Virus record (IMG/VR): IMGVR_UViG_3300021961_000298
Location: 1-35,594 of that record
Strand: one strand, 5' to 3'
Source of the DNA: a virus
Length of the DNA stretch: 35,594 bases
Of the stretch, positions 31,842 to 35,594 are shown one piece after another. How positions within the stretch are numbered: the first letter of the stretch is position 1; every line of letters starts with the position of its first letter. Made by a program: the position numbers and the translations under genes. The notes below the pieces were generated by a model that saw nothing but the letters and a program-made list of their open reading frames with translations, was not told where the DNA came from and searched no databases.

Positions 31842-32516
31842 ATGACCCATCGACACGCGGCGCTCGTCGCCAGTATCACCGTCGTGCTGACCGCGGCCCT
31901 CGCCTACTCCACCCTGAATCCGCCGGCACCGGCGTTCGATCCACTGGATGACACGATGCTCGCGGCACAGTCCCCCGCGCCCTGTGTGACCCCTCCGCTC
32001 TCGTCGCACAGTGTCGCGCCACAGACCACCCTCATCTATCGGTATGTCGGTCGATGGGACCGCGACGCCCAGGCGTGCACGACACGGGCGTTTGCGACAT
32101 GGAATACCTACTTGGACACGACCCCGCTCGGCATTCGGTTTGCGCCGTATCCCGAGGAGGCGCCGGCGTCACTGGTGCAGCACATCAGCGTGATCCACAC
32201 GTTTCTGCCCCACAACACGGCCGGCGCGATTACCGAGGTCACGCGAGATTCACGCGGGTATGCCGCTGGCGTGGGCGTGCTCATCAACAATAACTCCGAC
32301 ACCGTCTCGTCGTGTCTGGGCTACTATAAAGTGGCGATGCACGAACTCGGACATGTCTTGGGGTTGTCGCATCCTCGGGGGGACCACGCCTCGTCCATCA
32401 TGAATGATATGGCCGGGAAGAATGATCTCAATGAGGCAATGCCGATTGCCCCTACATGGTGTGACCTGACCCAAATTCAGGTCGCGAGTCGTCAACCGTT
32501 GTTTCCCAAACCATAA
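31842..32516 (+). CDS. Exported metzincin-type zinc metalloprotease
   Basis: The protein is 224 aa. An N-terminal hydrophobic segment (AALVASITVVLTAALAYS, 6-23) is a signal peptide or anchor. The catalytic part has AMHELGHVLGLSHPRGDH: zinc ligands His167, His171 and His177 and the general base Glu168, with a Met-turn candidate at Met187 in SSIMNDM. This is the metzincin pattern of matrixin-like enzymes. RYVGRWDRDAQACTTRAFATWN earlier is the usual N-terminal strand-helix of that fold. Two Cys pairs may be bridged outside the cell. It is probably exported from the host; substrates could be envelope proteins or proteins met by released virions. Confidence 0.85.
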   Translation: MTHRHAALVASITVVLTAALAYSTLNPPAPAFDPLDDTMLAAQSPAPCVTPPLSSHSVAPQTTLIYRYVGRWDRDAQACTTRAFATWNTYLDTTPLGIRFAPYPEEAPASLVQHISVIHTFLPHNTAGAITEVTRDSRGYAAGVGVLINNNSDTVSSCLGYYKVAMHELGHVLGLSHPRGDHASSIMNDMAGKNDLNEAMPIAPTWCDLTQIQVASRQPLFPKP

Positions 32517-32523
32517 CCTGTGG

Positions 32524-32529
32524 TATACT
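32524..32529 (+). promoter_or_regulatory. Extended -10 promoter TGGTATACT
   Basis: TGTGGTATACTAAT matches the class seen before uvsY and the methyltransferase. Here an AAGGAG ribosome site follows, so the leader is normal. Confidence 0.5.
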
Positions 32530-32545
32530 AATCAACAAGGAGCGT

Positions 32546-32998
32546 ATGATAATGAGTGAGTTTAATCTTGATTTTATTCTGGGCATGGTGTCCGGCATGG
32601 CCACCATCGGGGCCATCAAATTCTTGAGTCGAAGTTTTTGGTCCCCCGACACGACACAGCCGTTGCAGGTCTCGACGCCCACGCCGAAGAACGTGACGGT
32701 GACGGTGCCACCGACGCTACTTTCGGTGCCCAGACTCACTTCGGCAGATTCGAACACACTGCGAGACACCGCGAAACCGCGTTCGGTCCCGATGGTCAAG
32801 GTCGATAAGCAGGTCATTTCGTCGTGGGTGTCGAATGAAATTGCGACCGCACGGCAGAAGACAGCCCGTGCCACCTCGGCCAAGTCCACCAAGTCCATCA
32901 AGTCCACCAAGTCCACCACGTCCTCGACCCCCTCGCGGAAGCCAGGGCGTCCCACCAAGCGGTCCTCAACCAAGACGTCGCGCCGCCGTCGCGCCTAA
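32546..32998 (+). CDS. Membrane-anchored protein with basic Lys/Ser tail
   Basis: The protein is 150 aa. Residues 10-27 (FILGMVSGMATIGAIKFL) form one transmembrane helix. A Pro/Thr/Val linker follows. The C-terminus is a histone-H1-like low-complexity tail made of KSTKSIKSTKSTTS repeats and an AT-hook-like RKPGRPTKR before RRRRA. It could tether DNA or an acidic partner to the membrane. ATG 32546 or 32552 both suit AAGGAG (32537-32542). Function unknown. Confidence 0.65.
   Translation: MIMSEFNLDFILGMVSGMATIGAIKFLSRSFWSPDTTQPLQVSTPTPKNVTVTVPPTLLSVPRLTSADSNTLRDTAKPRSVPMVKVDKQVISSWVSNEIATARQKTARATSAKSTKSIKSTKSTTSSTPSRKPGRPTKRSSTKTSRRRRA
32880..32930 (+). repeat. 9-bp coding repeat (AAGTCCACC type)
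   Basis: AAGTCCACC and close variants occur five times in tandem and encode the K-S-T/I units of the basic tail. The period matches that of the 9-bp repeats at 35245-35316. Confidence 0.7.
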
Positions 32999-32999
32999 G

Positions 33000-33332
33000 A
33001 TGTCACGGCTCTGGTCGCGTCTGTGCTGTGCGCTCGGGTGGCATCCCGGCGTGTTTCGTCAATGGGAATGGCGTCTGCATGCGCCGGCGTGGAAAGAAAC
33101 GACGGACCATTGGACGTGTATTCGCTGTCTGCGTGAGCTGCCCACGGTTCCGGCATCGCTGCCGCGCTATCGCGTCGATCGACCGCACATGGATCACGGG
33201 CTGGTGGCTGCGGTCAATCGGGCGTCGGCACACATGGAAGCGCATGGCATGACCGATGTGCGGGTCTTAGGAGGCGATCCCGCCACGCGCGTTCGATGTC
33301 AGTCCTCCACGGAGTCCCCGTCACAGTTTTGA
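33000..33332 (+). CDS. Small hypothetical protein with CxxC
   Basis: The protein is 110 aa, starting MSRLWSRLCCALGWHPG, with HWTCIRCLRELP in the middle (C-x2-C and a nearby CC, possibly metal binding). The C-terminal part (HGLVAAVNRASAHMEAHG) is one helix. The ATG begins one base after the preceding stop; no ribosome site is seen, so translation is probably coupled. Function unknown. Confidence 0.55.
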   Translation: MSRLWSRLCCALGWHPGVFRQWEWRLHAPAWKETTDHWTCIRCLRELPTVPASLPRYRVDRPHMDHGLVAAVNRASAHMEAHGMTDVRVLGGDPATRVRCQSSTESPSQF

Positions 33333-33334
33333 TT

Positions 33335-33586
33335 ATGTCCAAAAAGAAATCCTTCACGAAAAAGCACTACTACGCCGCCCCTGACTATACCCCCACCCCA
33401 CCGCTCGACGAGGAGACGTCTCGACACACGCACTGGGTCCACGACTGTGACCGCTGGCGCGGGCTGGTGCTGACGGGTCGCTATGCCCACTGGTGCCCCC
33501 AGTGGGACGGTCTGCCGATGGACGAAACCTGCCCCGAGTGGCCGTGTCAGTGCGGTATTGAGCAGGTGGTGGATGATGCGGAGTAG
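33335..33586 (+). CDS. Small conserved phage protein rich in Trp and Cys
   Basis: The protein is 83 aa. After a basic start (MSKKKSFTKKHYY) it has DRWRGLVLTGRYAHWCPQWD then GLPMDETCPEWPCQC. The HWCPxWDxLPxDETCPE string is one I recognise from small hypothetical proteins of many phages; three Cys near the end may bind metal. ATG 33335 fits the domain start. Its end overlaps the next gene by 14 bases. Confidence 0.65.
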   Translation: MSKKKSFTKKHYYAAPDYTPTPPLDEETSRHTHWVHDCDRWRGLVLTGRYAHWCPQWDGLPMDETCPEWPCQCGIEQVVDDAE

Positions 33587-34583
33587 GTCGATCGCGTCGC
33601 TGGCACGGGTCGGTCTCGGGTGCAGTCTCGCGCTGGTGGTCTCGGCCTGTGGATCCAGCCCGACCGCACCGACCGCGCCCGTCGCGAGTCAGGTCTCCAC
33701 GGGGGTCGCGACCCCGACCCCGACCCCCACACCGACGCCGACGCCCACACCGACCCCCACGCTCCCTCCCGCGCCGCCGGGGCGCTGCCCCTCGCTACCG
33801 GACGCGTCGAGCATCGAGCACGCCACCTATGTCCTCTGCTTTCTGCCCCGCTATGTGGAGGATGCGCGACGGGCCGAGACCCTGTTGACGTCGGTGGTCG
33901 CGTCGATGGCCCAGAAATATCGCGCCACCTATCGCGGCGCCCCCTGTGTCATCACGTTGTATGGCACCCCGACCCCGCTGGCCTCGACGTCGCAAGCGAC
34001 GGCCGAAACCAAGTTCAATGGCACTCCGTGGCTGGAGTGGTGTCGTGTGCACCTGCTGACGTGGTCCGCCCCCGAGTGGGCCACGGCGGGGCGCAGTAGT
34101 TGGGGCGGTCTCAAGACGCGGGACTATTGGGATGCCTTACTGGTGAATGAATGGAGCACGGTGTTTCATGGACTGGCCAGTCGCGAGAAAGTCGATGGGC
34201 TGAGATATGAGAGCATGCCCAATTGGTGGCGACAGGGGTTGGAAGGGTATGACGGATTTCGGTATAGCACGCCCGAGGCCTATACCTATTTTGTGCAGGA
34301 TCTTCGTCGAGGGCGCGCAGGCGTGCAGTTGCTCCAGACATTTGTGGGGGTGGGATCGGGGGCCGATGGGCAGGCGGTCGTGTTGGTCGCCCATGATTAT
34401 GTCGATGGTCTGGCACTGGTCTCGTTTTTGACCGACACGTATGGGGAGGCGCTGCATGCCCGCATTCTCGCGTCTCGGCGTGACAAGTTTCATGTGATCC
34501 TTGAAGAAGAGACGGGGCAGTCTGTGGGCGCACTGGTGGCGGCCTATACCGCATGGCTCACCCAGTCCGCCCCGCCCTTGTGA
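33573..34583 (+). CDS. Lipoprotein with Thr-Pro linker and degenerate peptidase-like domain
   Basis: The protein is 336 aa. The signal peptide ends in a lipobox LVVSAC with the acceptor Cys26. A TPTPTP run (about 47-63) forms a stiff linker. The globular part has ALLVNEWSTVFHGL and, 24 residues later, MPNWWRQGLEGYDGF. These look like the HExxH and P-x-W-x-x-E-G-L motifs of peptidase MA-type zincins, but Asn, Thr and Gln stand where zinc ligands should be. It may be a pseudo-enzyme that binds peptide or glycan. It would sit on the outer side of the host membrane. ATG 33576 is an equal start choice. Confidence 0.75.
   Translation: MMRSRSIASLARVGLGCSLALVVSACGSSPTAPTAPVASQVSTGVATPTPTPTPTPTPTPTPTLPPAPPGRCPSLPDASSIEHATYVLCFLPRYVEDARRAETLLTSVVASMAQKYRATYRGAPCVITLYGTPTPLASTSQATAETKFNGTPWLEWCRVHLLTWSAPEWATAGRSSWGGLKTRDYWDALLVNEWSTVFHGLASREKVDGLRYESMPNWWRQGLEGYDGFRYSTPEAYTYFVQDLRRGRAGVQLLQTFVGVGSGADGQAVVLVAHDYVDGLALVSFLTDTYGEALHARILASRRDKFHVILEEETGQSVGALVAAYTAWLTQSAPPL
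33708..33766 (+). repeat. Hexanucleotide-type repeat coding for (Thr-Pro)n
   Basis: ACCCCG, ACCCCC and ACGCCG units follow each other and encode nine to ten Thr-Pro pairs; copy number changes keep the frame. Confidence 0.8.
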
Positions 34584-34590
34584 TGACCCG

Positions 34591-34632
34591 CTGACCATGA
34601 TACGTGGTCATATGACCATCAATACTGGTCAT
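34591..34632 (+). promoter_or_regulatory. Two tandem hairpins from alternating TGACCA/TGGTCA
   Basis: TGACCA occurs at 34592 and 34613, TGGTCA at 34605 and 34626. Each pair encloses a 7-base loop (34598-34604 and 34619-34625), with two bases between the hairpins. The second stem extends to ATGACCA/TGGTCAT. The unit lies 20 bases before a late promoter and may be an operator, or an RNA element at the 3' end of the lipoprotein mRNA. Confidence 0.6.
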
Positions 34633-34651
34633 GCGCGTGCTGCTCGATTCG

Positions 34652-34658
34652 CTAAATA
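34652..34658 (+). promoter_or_regulatory. Late promoter motif CTAAATA abutting the secreted-protein start
   Basis: CTAAATA ends 7 bases before the ATG at 34666, giving a leader of about 2 bases; no ribosome site is visible. Confidence 0.55.
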
Positions 34659-34665
34659 TTGGTCT

Positions 34666-35184
34666 ATGCGAGCGTTCTGTTTGACGGTCGGTCTCTTTCT
34701 GCTGTGGACCGTGCCGGTGTCGGCCCAAGGCCCCACCGCCATGCGTCTGCCGCAGGGTCGGTCGCTGGTGCTGTCGCGCACCCCCATGACGTCCTCGGCG
34801 GTGCTGATCGGGGGTCTTTCGACGCTGTCGGGCATTCCGCTGCCCGACGCCCGCGTCCAAGTGCGGTCGCTGGCTACAGGGCGCACGGTCGGAGCCGTCC
34901 AGACCACGAGCACGGGGACGTTCACGTTTGCGTCGCTCCCCACGGGTACCTATCTGGTCGAGTATCTGGATTCGCACGGGGGCATTGCCGCGGTCACGCA
35001 TCCGATCATGCTCCGTGCGGGAGAGTCGGTCGCGACGCTGCTGCGCGTCACCACTCCCGCGATGACCGCGCCGGCGTCCTCGATGCCGTGGCTGCGCCTC
35101 GATGAGGTGCTCCAGACGGCCTCGAATCTGGGGGTGACCGCCTGGCGCGCACCCGAGGTCGTGGTCGCGAGTCCTCTTCGCTAA
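34666..35184 (+). CDS. Secreted protein with carboxypeptidase-regulatory-like beta domain
   Basis: The protein is 172 aa. A signal peptide (AFCLTVGLFLLWTVPVSAQG) has a likely cut after SA at about residue 20. Residues 45-125 form a transthyretin-like beta sandwich: SGIPLPDARVQVRSLATGRT, TTSTGTFTFASLPTGTYLVEY and GESVATLLRV, the strand pattern of the CarboxypepD_reg family. The C-terminus is Pro/Ala rich. It has no catalytic motif and may bind a surface component. The start is placed by the signal peptide and the abutting promoter. The long frame on the other strand is a shadow. Confidence 0.75.
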   Translation: MRAFCLTVGLFLLWTVPVSAQGPTAMRLPQGRSLVLSRTPMTSSAVLIGGLSTLSGIPLPDARVQVRSLATGRTVGAVQTTSTGTFTFASLPTGTYLVEYLDSHGGIAAVTHPIMLRAGESVATLLRVTTPAMTAPASSMPWLRLDEVLQTASNLGVTAWRAPEVVVASPLR

Positions 35185-35594
35185 TCGAGTCTCCCTTCTC
35201 CCTGTGAAGGGGAGGGGTCGGGGATGGTCGGAATGGCGCATCGTGGTCGGAATGGTCGGAATGGTCGGAATGGTCAGGATGGTCGGGGTGAACGGTGTGA
35301 ACGGTGTGAACGGTGTGCTAGGTGGAGCCGTGTGGACGAATGTGGAGTAGAGCATCAGACTCCTGCTGTGTCGAGAGGGTGAGATCGCGTGATAGAAAAA
35401 TCCCCTATTCTTTCCCCTTCCCTGCTCCGCCATCCCCACCGCGCACATCGAGCCATCCTGCTCCCTTCCTCTTGTCTCACTCGCGCCATATCGCATTCTA
35501 CGCGGTCTGGCACGGTGTCGCAATTTCGGCATTCCTCTTCATCGTGCGCACACGGTCACACGGTCACAAATCGGCACTCCGGTGGGGAGTCTTG
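35185..35594. other. Noncoding end of the window
   Basis: No frame with a start, ribosome site and phage-like codons is visible. It begins with an imperfect GC-rich inverted repeat (CTCCCTT at 35191-35197 with AAGGGGAG at 35207-35214), possibly a terminator without T-run, then the 9-bp repeats, then pyrimidine-rich sequence. A gene could start beyond the edge. Confidence 0.5.
35245..35316 (+). repeat. 9-bp minisatellite (GGTCGGAAT then GAACGGTGT)
   Basis: Eight 9-mers follow without gap: GGTCGGAAT three times, GGTCAGGAT, GGTCGGGGT, then GAACGGTGT three times. One more GGTCGGAAT lies at 35226-35234. Confidence 0.9.

Noticed and set aside
34558-35532. 324-aa frame on the minus strand at the right end
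   Set aside because: Covers the secreted-protein gene and the 9-bp repeats; its T-P-F/T-I-P runs come from those repeats, with no ribosome site.

Overview
The window is a 35.6 kb piece of a T4-like myovirus (tailed phage) genome. The first 11.7 kb carries the T4 order of packaging and head genes: terminase gp16 and gp17, tail sheath gp18, tail tube gp19 (two copies), portal gp20, a short gp67-like core protein, prohead protease gp21, scaffold gp22 and major capsid protein gp23. The middle has the T4 recombination and late-transcription set: uvsY, uvsW, sigma factor gp55, and gp47/gp46. The host cannot be named from the sequence. Gene content and several hypothetical families resemble T4-like phages of aquatic bacteria such as cyanophages, but no photosynthesis gene is present.

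Layout. 1-11743: packaging, tail tube/sheath and prohead genes, all on the + strand. 11744-16325: a terminator, a free-standing HNH endonuclease, a third tail-tube-like protein, a small lipoprotein, uvsY, a GT-B glycosyltransferase and a GIY-YIG endonuclease with a NUMOD3 repeat array. 16315-19899: uvsW, split by about 2.1 kb that carries a virion-protein gene with its own late promoter and terminator, and an AT-rich HNH endonuclease. 19880-23812: an Sm-like protein, gp55, gp47 and gp46 as a tightly packed unit. 23814-27013: a fused nucleotidyltransferase-kinase and a DNA methyltransferase. 27048-29600: a divergent pair of unknown proteins and a small two-helix membrane protein. 29597-31832: an ATP-dependent DNA ligase with small Cys-rich proteins. 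31842-35184: an exported or membrane cassette with a metzincin protease, a membrane-anchored basic protein, a lipoprotein with a degenerate peptidase-like region and a secreted beta-sandwich protein. The last 410 bases hold 9-bp tandem repeats and no recognisable gene.

Regulation. A motif CTAAATA (sometimes AATAAATA or TATAAATA), close to the T4 late promoter TATAAATA, stands before most structural genes. gp55, encoded in this window, is the sigma factor expected to read it. In six places it lies 5-7 bases from the start codon, so the inferred transcripts would begin at or within about two bases of the start codon (leaderless or nearly so). A second promoter class, TGATATACT or similar (extended -10 for the host RNA polymerase), precedes uvsY, the lipoprotein, the methyltransferase, the ligase and one membrane protein, again often with almost no leader.

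The most unusual features are the split uvsW with a virion gene as cargo and an intein-like (Hint) remnant at its 5' side, the apparent use of leaderless initiation by two promoter classes, and the exported accessory cassette at the right end.
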